34,813 nucleotides of DNA from Magnetococcales bacterium (GCA_015660855.1 JACSDG010000011.1:1-34813), one strand, 5' to 3'; shown: positions 18,731 through 30,521, counted from the first letter of the stretch. The notes: generated by a model from the letters alone, not told the origin. A program made the numbers and translations.

Positions 18731-19063
18731 TTAGCTGGGGGTTGCTTTTTTCAATTTTTCCATTTCGGGTTGCGTCAATGGACGTTTGGAAAGGATTACC
18801 CCACCAACATCCACCAATTCCACCGGGGTTGAGCCAAGAGTACGCACTTGCAGACCAGCGACGGCTTTTGGGTCACGCCAGACCATCACCACCGATCCCC
18901 CACCCAATTGACCAAACCACACTTCCAAAACCTTCCAAATTCGCTCGCGGACAGCGACGTTGATACGAGGTCCTACATAAACCCCAGGGGCAATTTCCAG
19001 CATACAGGAGGCTAGAAACCCGCGAAACCTCGGTGCTACCTCACGGGTGGTGACTACAGTCAT
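18731..19063 (-). CDS. cas2: Cas2e, CRISPR adaptation nuclease-fold subunit
   Basis: This 110-residue I-E-type Cas2 begins MTVVTTREVAPRFRGFLA, the usual Cas2e opening, with CMLEIAPGVYVGP and RERIWKVLE following. It forms the central dimer of the Cas1-Cas2 integrase that inserts spacers at the leader end. Its ATG overlaps the cas1 stop codon by four bases (ATGA), giving translational coupling. It is the last gene of the cas operon, directly before the leader. Confidence 0.95.
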   Translation of the reverse strand: MTVVTTREVAPRFRGFLASCMLEIAPGVYVGPRINVAVRERIWKVLEVWFGQLGGGSVVMVWRDPKAVAGLQVRTLGSTPVELVDVGGVILSKRPLTQPEMEKLKKATPS

Positions 19064-19951
19064 TGGCTGGTACCGCCCCCACTCCCCTGAGGCTCCTCCG
19101 GTAAAAATAATTGTTTGATGCGATCAATCATGGACGGAATAACACCCTCCTGTCGGAACGTTTGTCCGCACAACCTCCGAACGTGACGCTCTAAATCAAT
19201 GTGAGGTTGCCGCTGATGGTTTCTTACTCCCTGGAACGCCGACGGCAAGGTGATCTGATCGCGGTAAAGGTCGGCTATATCAAGGCAAAAAGCATTGGCC
19301 GAATCCTCGTGAATAAAACCCAGTGACGGAATCGCCCCTGTAGCAGCAACAGCTATGGTGGCGGCGGCCTCTACCGCCGTTGCGGCGTGGTTGATGGCCT
19401 GGTTGGGCAAGTCGGTGGCATCCGGGTTTTGCCGGTCATAGTTTCGTCCGTGCCAGTCAATACCAAAACGTTGCGCTAACAGCTTGTACGTTTCTTTCAT
19501 GCGCGCCCCCTCCATACCCCGGAGAATGGCAATGTCTCGCTTGATGGGTAAAATCTCTCCCAGTCGCCAAGCATACATGCGACGGGCAATACGAATCCGC
19601 TCTGCCGAACTTTCCGCCCATACCCGGGCGTGTTGCCGACTCAGTGCCGAATCTCCCGGCCCCAACGGGGGGGCCGTATATAACCTGACACCATCCTCAC
19701 CCACCGCAGCTAAACCCGTACCGTGACGCGCCAACAAACGCAGGGCATCGTGACTGATCGTACAACCCGGACCCAACAGCAACAGTGAAATCCCTTGATA
19801 GGGAATTTGATGATCCCCTGCCGTCATGTCCATCGTGCCGGCCGTGAGAAAGTGCAAAGTTCCCGCCTCTACGACAAGATTACCCCGTCCAAGCCAAAGC
19901 AGCCCATGACGATCCGCATGAGGAATGCGCGCGGTTTCGAGTCCGAGACGA

Positions 19952-19962
<11 letters not shown>
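19060..19962 (-). CDS. cas1: Cas1, CRISPR integrase
   Basis: This 300-residue type I-E Cas1 is the endonuclease/integrase of spacer acquisition. The metal-binding residues are present with the E. coli spacing: E151 in RGMEGARMK, H218 in GFIHEDSANAF, and D228/D231 in LDIADLYRD. An N-terminal beta domain covers about 80 residues and the rest is helical. The start overlaps the 3' end of cas6e by 11 bases and the stop overlaps cas2. The Gly/Ser-rich tail (GSGGGTS) is unremarkable. Nothing suggests loss of function. Confidence 0.97.
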
Positions 19963-22666
<2,704 letters not shown>

Positions 22667-22693
22667 GGTCGTGGCTCCAATCGTATTTAAGGG

Positions 22694-23227
22694 TCATTGC
22701 GGTTTGTGGGAGAAATAATCACGGGCCATTGCACGGCGGTGGTGGTCGGCCCGGTGGTGATTTCGCGCCAGGATGAAAGGTGCAAACCGGCTCCAATCCA
22801 CGGTCGCTCCTTTGGCCCGCAGATATCGGCAGGTACGCGCCACGGCCTCAAAAAACGCCAGATCATGGCTGTCAATCAATTTTAAAAAACGGTTTTCCGA
22901 ATAGCCTTGAGCCGCCAACACCCGTCCCGGGGCCGACTCAAGTCCCCTCTGATGCGGGTGCGGTGCCATCTGGGCCATGCCACTCAAAACGGCAAACCAG
23001 CGTTCCTCATCTTCCTGTCCCAATCGGGCTTCGCTGTCGATGATTCCCACCAACAGTCTCCAGGCACTGGCGGGGACAGTCTCTCCATGGCGCCAACGCC
23101 TCAATTCCGCCATGTCCCCAGACGATAACCCCCCTTCGTGGGCATCGCGTGACATAAGTTTGGCCAGGGTGAAAATCGTTTGTTCCAGCGAAACAGGTTC
23201 TGTTTCGTTGGTTGCCTTCGCACTCAT
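22694..23227 (-). CDS. cse2: Cse2 (Cas11e), Cascade small subunit
   Basis: This 177-residue helical protein of the Cse2/CasB family is present as a dimer along the Cascade belly and stabilises the R-loop. It has ELRRWRHGETVPASAWRLL near residues 41-59 and AQGYSENRFLKLIDSHDL near 105-122, the typical conserved blocks. A strong AAGGAG lies 5' of the ATG. It follows the cas8e stop by 21 bases and leads cas7e by 27. Confidence 0.93.
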   Translation of the reverse strand: MSAKATNETEPVSLEQTIFTLAKLMSRDAHEGGLSSGDMAELRRWRHGETVPASAWRLLVGIIDSEARLGQEDEERWFAVLSGMAQMAPHPHQRGLESAPGRVLAAQGYSENRFLKLIDSHDLAFFEAVARTCRYLRAKGATVDWSRFAPFILARNHHRADHHRRAMARDYFSHKPQ

Positions 23228-23248
23228 ATGAGCGTCTCCTTGTCACTG

Positions 23249-24773
23249 TTATTCCCGGATAAAATGGTCGGAAAACTGGTTGTACAGTGCTCCACGGAAT
23301 ACCCGTTCGGCGGTTACTGCAATTTTGTGGCGGCGTGCACCACCGGCAATCAGGCCTCCTTCGGCCGCCGCCAAAAGTTCCTTCCCAAAACCTGCCAAAA
23401 GGTGAATCCAGTTGGTGGCGGCCTGTTGGGGATCCTGTTGCAGACTTTCCCAAAGGGATGGAAAAAACACGGCATCCACCTTTTGGTCAAAACGGCGATG
23501 CCACGTATCGACGCGCCTGTCTTTGAAATTCAATTTTTCCGGGGATCGTTGGATCATCGTCAGAAGGGCTGGGATGAGAACTTTTTTTGCCATTCTTCCG
23601 CTCTGTTCCACCCTTTCTCGGGCTATGGCCGCCAGGGAGGCGCGTCCCTGGGCTTGATTCAGTGTTGCGCGAACCACCGGTGAAAGGGGGAGGCGTCGTT
23701 CATGGTATCCCTCGGTAATTCCCTGTCCTCGGGCCAGAGCGCGGGCAAAAAACTCGCTGTGGTTTGTTGCGGGGTCAAAACCGCTCTCCTGGGCCGGAGA
23801 GGAACGATATTTCTCCGACCCCAACAACAATTCGCTGATGAGTTGGTAGCCAAAACCTTTGCCGGTGATCGTCAGGGAAACCGTTTCTGCACCGAGGCGC
23901 AGGGGGGTCCAGAGATCGCCCAAAAATCCTTTGAGACCTTTGGAGTGAATTCGGGTCGTCTTGGAGGGGGCGGCATGCGCCACAGGTCCGGTTATCCCTG
24001 TAGAAAGACGGATACGGCGACAAACCTCAATAAAATAGGGGTCCAGGGTTTCCAGTGACAATTCGGTTTGCCCATCCCATGGTGTCAGCCATAACAGTGC
24101 CAACCCATTATTTTCTCGATACAGGGTGGGATAATCCCGCAGCAACTTTTCCCTGCTCCAAAGTAAAAGATCCAGATCGCGCGTAAAATGCGGACCGGGA
24201 AGGGGGCCGGGCACCAACCGCCGGGCGACTTGCAGATCCACCATTCATCCGCGCAATGCCGTAATAGCCCCCAAGATAGCCTTCCATGGTTTGTAACGTA
24301 ATCAGGGCCATGATCCAATGATCGGGATGCGGGTGGCCGATCCGGGCCATCTTGATGTCATGGTTTTTGGCTGTTACCAAAACGTCGAGACCGTCAGGAG
24401 TAAGGATGGAATTCTTAAATCCATTGAGAGTCTTCTCCGGTATTCCCGGCTGCATGAATGCGGGTTGTGCCAGGTCCGCCACCACCAACTGCCACGGTTC
24501 ATCGTTGGGCCATTCGCTGGTGAGGGCGCGGAGCAAGGGGAGCCACGAATATTCGTCATGAGGTGGTTTTTCCATGCCAGCGCGGTGCATGGCCATGGCT
24601 GCCAACTGGACCAGAAAAGAGTGCCAGGCGTGGCGTTGGTGGGGTTGCAGGGCTGGGAAGGAAACAAGGGTATGGTTTGCCAACCCTGCCATCACTCCGG
24701 GTAGGGAGAGTGCCATCCTTTGTCCCGCCGCAGTTTGTACCCGAATCAACGGGTCGATCATCACATTGTTCAT
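23249..24773 (-). pseudogene. cas8e: Cas8e (Cse1), Cascade large subunit, split by a +1 frameshift
   Basis: Two overlapping frames together make one Cse1. The first (24773 down to 24108) opens MNNVMIDPLIRVQ and has FPALQPHQRHAWHSFLVQLA, LDVLVTAKNHDIK and YGIARMNGGSASRPAVG, then goes out of frame. The second (from about 24205 down to 23249) continues PGPHFTRDLDLLLW, then WLTPWDGQTELSLETLDPYF. Dropping one base of the GCCCGGCCCCC run (24201-24215) rejoins them as VGAGPLPGPHF, giving 507 residues, a normal Cse1 length. Cas8e recognises the PAM and recruits Cas3. Its ATG overlaps the cas3 stop by four bases. The shift could be a true mutation, a homopolymer sequencing error, or programmed frameshifting. 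An ATG at 24244 in the second frame lacks a ribosome site. Confidence 0.9.
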
Positions 24774-27451
24774 GCTTTGCCTCCAGAATCAGTCAATGGA
24801 CTTGGGCGTAGTCCCAGTCGGTCGTAATGAAAACGGTGGGTGTCCATGGTGAATGAGAATCCCCAGATTTCCTCAACGACATTCTTCGGACTTACGTCGG
24901 CAGGAAAATTTGCCAGTAACCAGCGACCGGGGATGGTCAGCGCGGAAATTTGTTTTTGAAACGGTCCCATGGGGCTGGGGTCGGGAAAGCGGACCAGGCG
25001 ATCATCCATGCCCAGTCGGGTTGTCAACCTGCGGTCAGCGTGACCGTAGAAATCGCAATTGTGCAACCATCGGTCCCGGTCATACAGAGAAGAACGCGCC
25101 TGTTGTATCTGGGAGGTGCGGGTACCCCAGAGGGTGTCGGCGTGTTTTTTCCAGCGTTCCCCCAGACGGGTGGCGAGGGCTTCCAGGTTTTCGGGGTGAG
25201 TGGCCGCCTCCACCAGGCGACGATTATCTTTGGGAAGCGAAATACATGGCAGGGTGTGCAGGGTTTCCGCCGTCGCTTGCAATACTCTGAGATCCGGGTA
25301 AACACTCCCCCATCCGTGCTGCATGAACCCTCTGCTACACTCTCCTTTTTCGGTCAAACCGGCTTCCAGACCACCCTCCGGTTCCAACAGAACCACCCGT
25401 GGCGTGGCAAAGGCGGCGGGCCGGTCGGTGCGCTCATGGCGGTGCAGACGTCCGATCCGTTGCAACAGAACATCCATGGGACATAGATCGCTGATAAGAT
25501 AATCGACATCAATATCAAGGCTTTGCTCCACAGTTTGTGTGGACACGACCACTTGGCCCGTGCGGGAAAGCGTCCCCTTGCCCAGGACCAACGCTATGGC
25601 TTGATCCAATGATCGGCGATCCTCAGCGGCAAAACGGGCATGATGTGCGGCTGAGACCCCTTGGCAACGCCAAAGAAGTTGGGAATCCTTTCCCGCCTCC
25701 TCTTCGAGTGCCAATTGTGTGTTCACCGCCCAGCTAACCGTGTTGCGTATGACCAATACCCGCGCCCCCGTCTCTGCCGCCTTCAGGGCCAGTGCCGCGA
25801 CATCACTGGCCAAATCGGCCCAAGGCAAAAATTCGATGGTGACCCGTTTACCTGGTCCCTGCGGGGCGATGGCCGTTTCGGTTATCGCCTCCGTACCATG
25901 ACGACGGGTCAGCAGGGGATAGGGGTGTTGACTCGATTCCCGGGATGCGGGCGGAAATGGGCGCGAATGATCACTGAGAAACATGGAACGGGCCACGCTA
26001 CCGAGAGTCGCCGACATGAGCAGGGCATACCCTCCGACTTGCCGCAGACGTTGCAGCACTTCCCGAAGGATGGTGGTCATGAAGGGGTCGGAGGCGTGAA
26101 CTTCATCCACCACCAGCAGCAGGCGACTCAAGGCGGCGGCACGCATGTGGGCATGCGAGGTACTCAGAGCCGATAACAAGACCTGATCGATGGTCCCTAC
26201 GGCAATGGGAGCGGCCAGATAACGCTTGGGATGCTCCGCTGCCCATCCTCGGTATTGCAACGGACTGGTTTCGTCGTTCCACAGGGTTGTAAATGGGGCC
26301 AGAGGAATTCCTTCCTCCTGATCGACCCGAAGGTAGCCGGGAACCGCCAGGATTACGGCAGGATGATCGGGTCCGAAGGCTTGGCGCATGGCTTCCAGAG
26401 TCCGTCCATGGATCTGTACGGCGGCGGCTCGTGTGGGAAGCGCGAAATAGAGACCATCCACATGTCCGTGTTCAAACAATTTTAAAAAATGCCATAATGC
26501 GGCTTCTGTTTTCCCTGAGCCTGTTTCTGCCTCAAGGATAACGACCTGTTCGATATGTGGATCGGGTAATTGCGCTACGGCATGTTGCATGGCGTTGGGT
26601 GCGGCAAGGCCAAACACGCGGGCAAAATCGGTGGCGCGCGTGCGCAAATCCTGTCGGGCCTGGTGCGGATCCAATCCCAGTTTTTGCACGGCAGTCCGTG
26701 CCTTTTGGGTCAGTATTTCCAGGGAGGGGAGGTTTGCATCGCTGGAAAAAGGAAAAAATCGCTTTGCATCGGATGCGATCCAGTCCGCCAGGGTCACCAG
26801 TCCGTTGAACAGGTGTTGTGCCGCCGGGGTGATGGGTAAGGGGTCACACTCTGCGGTAAAGGCCCCTGCAAAGATGCGACGAATGGCGTGGACAAGTTCT
26901 GACAATCCTTGGACGGGATCGCGCTCTGGTCCCGCATCCCACACCCGCTTGGAAATTTTGTGCAACTCCCCTGGTCGGCCCGGGGAATTGGGATCCCCTG
27001 GCAAAGGGCGGCCATGGTGGCAGAAAACTGTCCACAACCAGCCGATAAGAGGGTCCGGGGAATCCTGTATTGCAGTGCCGGTGGCTTCGGTAAACCATGA
27101 AGTTATTTCAGCCAAGGCCAAAGCGGAAAAACCCTCTTCCGACCGTGGTGAATCGAAGAGCAACTTGAAAATCTCCCGGACGTGGCCATGTGTTTGCCAC
27201 TGACGGGACTCGCGACCATCCTGGAAACCATGGTTGCACTTGCCGACATCGTGCAACGCCGCAAGGACGGCGAGTCGCTGCCGTTGGTGCGGGGAAAGAT
27301 CCGGCAAACCCAGGGCCTGAGACAATCGACGACGAAAAATGTCCAGATTGAGAAGTTCGAGGGTGACGATAGCCACTTCCAAAACATGGTGGCTCAATGG
27401 ATGCGTCTCTGAATGGTCGGGCAAATCCTGCCGTTTTCCCCAATAGCTCAC
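24770..27451 (-). CDS. cas3: Cas3, HD nuclease-helicase
   Basis: This 893-residue single-chain Cas3 nicks and degrades targets marked by Cascade. The N-terminal HD domain has the LSHH segment near residue 19 and ALHDVGKCNHGFQ near 65. The superfamily 2 helicase has Walker A EAETGSGKTEAA near 310, motif II VVDEVHASD near 448, motif III MSATL near 475 and motif VI QRIGRLHRH near 664. A C-terminal domain ends in the cas8e overlap. The start is a GTG at 27451 preceded by GAGAGGGGGAAAA. As first gene of the operon it follows a long AT-rich upstream region that should hold the cas promoter. The whole cas set and array lie downstream on the same strand. Confidence 0.97.
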   Translation of the reverse strand: MSYWGKRQDLPDHSETHPLSHHVLEVAIVTLELLNLDIFRRRLSQALGLPDLSPHQRQRLAVLAALHDVGKCNHGFQDGRESRQWQTHGHVREIFKLLFDSPRSEEGFSALALAEITSWFTEATGTAIQDSPDPLIGWLWTVFCHHGRPLPGDPNSPGRPGELHKISKRVWDAGPERDPVQGLSELVHAIRRIFAGAFTAECDPLPITPAAQHLFNGLVTLADWIASDAKRFFPFSSDANLPSLEILTQKARTAVQKLGLDPHQARQDLRTRATDFARVFGLAAPNAMQHAVAQLPDPHIEQVVILEAETGSGKTEAALWHFLKLFEHGHVDGLYFALPTRAAAVQIHGRTLEAMRQAFGPDHPAVILAVPGYLRVDQEEGIPLAPFTTLWNDETSPLQYRGWAAEHPKRYLAAPIAVGTIDQVLLSALSTSHAHMRAAALSRLLLVVDEVHASDPFMTTILREVLQRLRQVGGYALLMSATLGSVARSMFLSDHSRPFPPASRESSQHPYPLLTRRHGTEAITETAIAPQGPGKRVTIEFLPWADLASDVAALALKAAETGARVLVIRNTVSWAVNTQLALEEEAGKDSQLLWRCQGVSAAHHARFAAEDRRSLDQAIALVLGKGTLSRTGQVVVSTQTVEQSLDIDVDYLISDLCPMDVLLQRIGRLHRHERTDRPAAFATPRVVLLEPEGGLEAGLTEKGECSRGFMQHGWGSVYPDLRVLQATAETLHTLPCISLPKDNRRLVEAATHPENLEALATRLGERWKKHADTLWGTRTSQIQQARSSLYDRDRWLHNCDFYGHADRRLTTRLGMDDRLVRFPDPSPMGPFQKQISALTIPGRWLLANFPADVSPKNVVEEIWGFSFTMDTHRFHYDRLGLRPSPLTDSGGKA

Positions 27452-27722
27452 GCGATTTTCCCCCTCTCTTTGCAGAAAAGTTTTTTTTATTCAATGCAAA
27501 AGGGATCAGCCACGGCATAAATACAAAAATTGACAATCAGTCTAGCATCAAAGCATTTAAAAGAAAATTGTTTTTTTTAATTCTGACAAAAAGACAGAAG
27601 ATGGCCATTTTTTTGACAGCTTACAGAATTCATAATTCTGGTATATCATTTTATTTCAAGCACGGCGGGATCGGTCTTAGGAGAGAAAATCTGACCACAC
27701 GAATTGGAAGGGAACATCATGC
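27452..27722. promoter_or_regulatory. AT-rich region upstream of cas3
   Basis: There is no convincing gene here. The 200 bases nearest cas3 are strongly AT-rich, with runs of T and A, unlike the flanking GC-rich DNA. This is typical of a cas operon promoter and of H-NS-like silencing targets. I could not fix a -35/-10 pair with confidence. Confidence 0.45.
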
Positions 27723-27727
27723 ACTGC

Positions 27728-27810
27728 GGGCAAAAAACAAAGCCTTGGGGGCTCTCGCCCCCAGATCCCCACCGGGGGGGATGATCCCCCCCGGGCCCCA
27801 CAATAATTTT
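27728..27810. repeat. GC-rich palindromic intergenic repeat, copy B
   Basis: TGGGGGC/TCTC/GCCCCCA lies at 27746-27763 and CCGGGGGGG/ATGAT/CCCCCCCGG at 27772-27794, flanked by CAAAAAACAAAGCCT on one side and ACAATAATTTT on the other. The architecture matches copy A in the opposite orientation. It lies just past the 3' end of the Ala/Pro-tailed gene. Confidence 0.75.
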
Positions 27811-27837
27811 GCCAAACATTGGTTTCCTGCACTTAAA

Positions 27838-28281
27838 TCATTTTTTCGCCGGAACTGCTGGAGCCGCAGCGGGTGCTGCCGCAGCGGGTGCTGCCGCCGC
27901 CGGAGCTGCCGCCGCCGGAGCTGCCACCGCCGGAGCTGCCGCCGCCGGAGCTGCCGCCGCCGGAGCTGCCGCCGTGGCAGGGGCTTTGGCCGCAGGTGCA
28001 CCAGCCGCAGCAGGTGCTCCGGTCACCGGTGCGCCACCCATAGGAGGAGCATTGTCCGGTATGGCGTCTTGCCCGCCATATTGGTCCACAGTCCCCGCCA
28101 ATTCGGCCATGCACTTGCTGATGTACCCTTCCATTTTGTCTGCCGCAATGCCATCTTCTTGCGCCCACTTTTGGCAGGTGCGCTTGTCAATCTCTTGATC
28201 TTCCGGCGGTGCTGCGGCAATCGCCAATGAAGTCATGAAAAAACTCGATATGATCATCAGTCCCATTTTCTTGTGCAACAT
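27838..28281 (-). CDS. Small exported protein with Ala/Pro-rich tail, function unknown
   Basis: This 147-residue protein has a signal peptide (MLHKKMGLMIISSFFMTSLAIAAA). A short folded core of about 50 residues follows, with two cysteines in CQKWAQEDGIAADKMEGYISKC, which could form a disulfide. The C-terminal 70 residues are almost purely Ala and Pro, built from APAAA units, with a final PAKK. The start is the ATG at 28281, preceded by ACAGGAGATTG. An open stretch further upstream is not needed. The tail could span the periplasm or cell wall as a flexible linker. I do not recognise a family. It is divergent from the response regulator gene at 28513. Confidence 0.75.
   Translation of the reverse strand: MLHKKMGLMIISSFFMTSLAIAAAPPEDQEIDKRTCQKWAQEDGIAADKMEGYISKCMAELAGTVDQYGGQDAIPDNAPPMGGAPVTGAPAAAGAPAAKAPATAAAPAAAAPAAAAPAVAAPAAAAPAAAAPAAAAPAAAPAVPAKK
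27891..27980. repeat. 15-base tandem repeat encoding the Ala/Pro tail
   Basis: The unit CTGCCGCCGCCGGAG is repeated five times in a row, one copy with a G-to-A change, followed by a degenerate sixth unit. On the minus strand each unit encodes APAAA in effect. Such in-frame repeats can change copy number by slippage without breaking the gene. Confidence 0.8.
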
Positions 28282-28339
28282 GCTACAATCTCCTGTCAGT
28301 GCCATGATGGCGTGTTTCCATCCCAATGAGTTTAATGTC

Positions 28340-28357
28340 CCATGCCTTGTGGCATGG
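28340..28357. promoter_or_regulatory. Palindrome between divergent genes
   Basis: CCATGCC/TTGT/GGCATGG is a perfect seven-base-pair inverted repeat in the 231 bases between the Ala/Pro-tailed gene and the response regulator. It could be an operator or a small transcript hairpin. No regulator is assigned. Confidence 0.3.
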
Positions 28358-28512
28358 ATGGGTGCCGAAGGATGGATGGGCGGCTACGCAAGTTCATCCA
28401 ATTTCCGTTAACGTTTCCCTGAGTAACGCATTTTGTTTTCCACAGTGTTGCTGAATTGTTTCTGCCATGTTTCAAACACCCTTTTCCTTGGCCGCAGTCA
28501 TCAGGATCAACC

Positions 28513-29232
28513 TTGACCGGTGTACCCTTGAATATCCTCGTCGTTGAAGACGACATTGCCCTGCTGGAAGTGATGGCCGCCTATCTGGAAGAGTCGGGAT
28601 TTCGCGTCATCAAAGCGCAAAACGCACGGGAGTTTCACCAATGTATCGGGCGATATTCGGTGGATCTCATCCTGCTGGATCTGGAACTGCCCGATGAAGA
28701 CGGATTGGTCGTGGCTCGCCAAATTCAATCCAGATCCCAAACACCCTTCATGATCGTTTCTGCCAGAACCGGAAGAGATGACCGCATCGCCGCTCTGGAA
28801 ATGGGGGCGGATGACTATGTCACCAAACCTTTCGATCCCAGAGAACTGACCCTGCGTATCCGCAATATCCTTGAACGGCACGGCAAAAATACTTACACAT
28901 ACACACCGTGGAATTCCCAGGAGGATTGCCAATCCATCGGCCCTTGGCGGCTCAACATGGGACACCGCTCCCTGATCCATGAGGATGGCCGATCCGCAGG
29001 ATTAACCCGTGCCGAATTCGACCTGCTGGCCTCCCTGGTCCTGGCCAAAGGTCGGGTCAAATCGCGCGATGCCCTTATTGATGCCGTCTCCTATGGCAAT
29101 GAACCCCCATCCGACCGTGCTATCGATGTCCTTGTCAGCCGTATCCGTAAAAAAATTGAAACAGATCCCAAAAAACCACTTTTTGTGCTTACAATCCCCG
29201 GTCACGGTTACCGTTTAGTGATCAAAACCTGA
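28513..29232 (+). CDS. OmpR/PhoB-family response regulator, orphan
   Basis: This two-component response regulator of about 239 residues has an N-terminal receiver domain with acidic D13/D14, phospho-acceptor D56 in LILLDLELPDEDG, S83 and K105 in DYVTKPFDP. It is joined to a C-terminal winged helix with LTRAEFDLL, SRDALIDAV, DRAIDVLVSRIRKKIE and VLTIPGHGYRL. I take the TTG at 28513 as start, because AGGA lies six bases upstream and the receiver begins soon after. No in-frame ATG is available, and a TTG at 28456 would add unlikely sequence. No histidine kinase is adjacent, so the partner must be encoded elsewhere. Target genes are unknown. Confidence 0.88.
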   Translation: MTGVPLNILVVEDDIALLEVMAAYLEESGFRVIKAQNAREFHQCIGRYSVDLILLDLELPDEDGLVVARQIQSRSQTPFMIVSARTGRDDRIAALEMGADDYVTKPFDPRELTLRIRNILERHGKNTYTYTPWNSQEDCQSIGPWRLNMGHRSLIHEDGRSAGLTRAEFDLLASLVLAKGRVKSRDALIDAVSYGNEPPSDRAIDVLVSRIRKKIETDPKKPLFVLTIPGHGYRLVIKT

Positions 29233-29252
29233 ACCATTCCTGGAATGACGCT

Positions 29253-29525
29253 ATGAAGCACCATACCGCAACAGTAAAAATTATTTCGGGGCCTGGCGAA
29301 GGCTATCCCCCCCAGCATAGGTTTGAAGTGAGATCTTTAAATATTTTATACATAGTTTTAATTATAATATTGGCCGCTCTGGCGTTAACATTGTTTTTTA
29401 CAGCGGTGATTGTCTTGATCTTCATTGTTGTTTTAATTTTATCCTTGAGCGCGATTTTGATTTTGATTCAACGCTCCCGTTCGCCCCACCGGGAGGTAAC
29501 CATTCAGTCTCCCCCTGACACATGA
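29253..29525 (+). CDS. Small membrane protein of unknown function
   Basis: This 90-residue protein has a soluble N-terminus of about 30 residues, one long hydrophobic stretch (about residues 31-72, enough for two helices), and a short basic then polar tail. It starts 20 bases after the response regulator stop and may be co-transcribed with it. The last codons (encoding EVTIQSPPDT) coincide with the terminal motif of the decayed IS66-type element starting at 29496, so the original C-terminus may have been replaced by insertion. Codon use is AT-rich in the membrane part. I do not recognise a family. Confidence 0.5.
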   Translation: MKHHTATVKIISGPGEGYPPQHRFEVRSLNILYIVLIIILAALALTLFFTAVIVLIFIVVLILSLSAILILIQRSRSPHREVTIQSPPDT

Positions 29526-29630
29526 CGCCCTTCGGGCAAAAAACAAAACTTTGGTGGGCTGCCACCTCCAAGCCGCAGCCCGGGGAGGATGATCCCCTCC
29601 TTAACCCCTGCAATATTTTTTTAAATAATT
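29526..29630. repeat. GC-rich palindromic intergenic repeat, copy C (degenerate)
   Basis: It contains a UUCG-loop hairpin GCCC/TTCG/GGC at 29526-29536, then CAAAAAACAAAACTTTGG. A degenerate GGGGAGGATGATCCCCTCC core (near 29582-29600) and a CCCCTGCAATATTTTT tail follow. The order matches copy B. It lies inside the decayed IS66 element and just past the 90-residue gene. Confidence 0.6.
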
Positions 29631-29639
29631 CAGTTTTTC

Positions 29640-30250
29640 AGATCCCTCCGCCAACCATGAATCCTTGCATGGAGACAGCAGATGCGACGGTAAATCACCC
29701 AGTGCCGCAATAGCCGCTCGGCCTTGTTGTTGGTCATTGGCAAGAACGGATCCGACAAAAAGACGGCCCAGATAGCCTCCCAATCGTAGAGAGAGCTTCA
29801 CGCGCCAACGCGCGAGTCTTTTCATGTGAAGAGTCCGCGTGTTCCTGGCAAGCCAGCATGAGGATACCCAAAAGATCCCCATGAACCTGTCTCAGGTTGC
29901 TGGTCCCCGGAGGAGTCTCACGGGCTTGGTACACAGCTCTCCTCAATATTTCAAAAATCGCCAACACTTGGCCCCCAAATTGTCTTGCTTCGCCGTCCAA
30001 ACTCTCCGAAAGGCCTTTGGCTTTGCGATCCAAATGGGCCCAACAGCGCAAACGTTTGAGGTACCGCCGGTAAACTTTTAGCCCATCACTCATCAGCCAA
30101 CCGGGGAACTCATTTCCCAAGATTGAGCCTGTCACGGGCGACCTTGAGATCGGCCAAAAGTTTGAGCGATAACACCATCAACTGGTCATGCGCCAGCGAT
30201 CCCATGTAGGACTCATCCAGTTGGCGCAAATCGTGGTCACTCAGGGTCAT
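29640..30250 (-). pseudogene. IS66-family transposase (TnpC) remnant
   Basis: From the ATG at 30250 the first 43 or so residues read as a TnpC N-terminus (MTLSDHDLRQLDE ... LKLLADLKVARDRLN). An internal deletion near 30120 then joins this, in another frame, to the catalytic C-terminal half (FPGWLMSDGLKVYRRY, KRLRCWAHLDRKAKGL). A further frameshift near 29770 leads to YDWEAIWAVFLSDPFLPMTN and ERLLRHWVIYRRI, after which similarity fades at about 29640. Most of the middle of the gene is missing. It cannot encode a working transposase. Confidence 0.8.
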
Positions 30251-30342
30251 GGCGTTGGCTCAGTAAATCCAAAGTTCCTCCAAAATATCACGCTCAAACT
30301 CTCATTAACATGCCAACTTTGTCAAGGGGGGTGAACGGTTAC

Positions 30343-30521
30343 GCTGACATTGTGCGCCAACGAACCGAGCCATTGCAATCGTCGGAGTCATCCAGGAATG
30401 TTTGCCGAATCAGCATCAGTTCGATGCCGTCAAGGTGGTTATTGGAGTGGGAAGGGAGGAGATAGAGGCGTGTCAGCGATTCGTTGACCAGTTCGAGTCA
30501 GGCTTCACAACCACATCTTAA
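30343..30521 (+). pseudogene. Fragment of a coding region of unknown function
   Basis: One plus-strand frame is open from the IS66 end to a stop at 30519-30521. It reads NRAIAIVGVIQECLPNQHQF, then DAVKVVIGVGREE and QRFVDQFESGF. It has no start and looks like the tail of a gene cut by the insertion. The stop overlaps the convergent xre gene. It could be chance; I do not recognise the family. Confidence 0.3.

Larger units (their letters stand above)
29496..30342 (-). mobile_element. Decayed IS66-family insertion element
   Basis: The element is bounded by related ends pointing inward. The left end is GTAACCATTCAGTCTCCCCC at 29496 on the plus strand, and the right end is GTAACCGTTCACCCCCC on the minus strand from 30342. 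Inside is a broken IS66-type transposase on the minus strand and a copy of the GC-rich repeat (copy C) near the left end. I find no matching 8-base target duplication, so the flanks have been rearranged. The internal deletion and frameshifts make it immobile. Confidence 0.6.

Noticed and set aside
24238-24244. An independent gene for the second half of cas8e starting at the ATG at 24244
   Set aside because: There is no ribosome site, the first residues do not match Cse1, and the family similarity starts only near 24205 after the frameshift.
27397-28230. Plus-strand open frame with many Arg/Cys/Ser repeats opposite the Ala/Pro-tailed gene and the cas3 5' end
   Set aside because: It is a shadow of the GCC-rich tandem repeat and the GC-rich intergenic repeat. 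The minus strand has the signal peptide and ribosome site.
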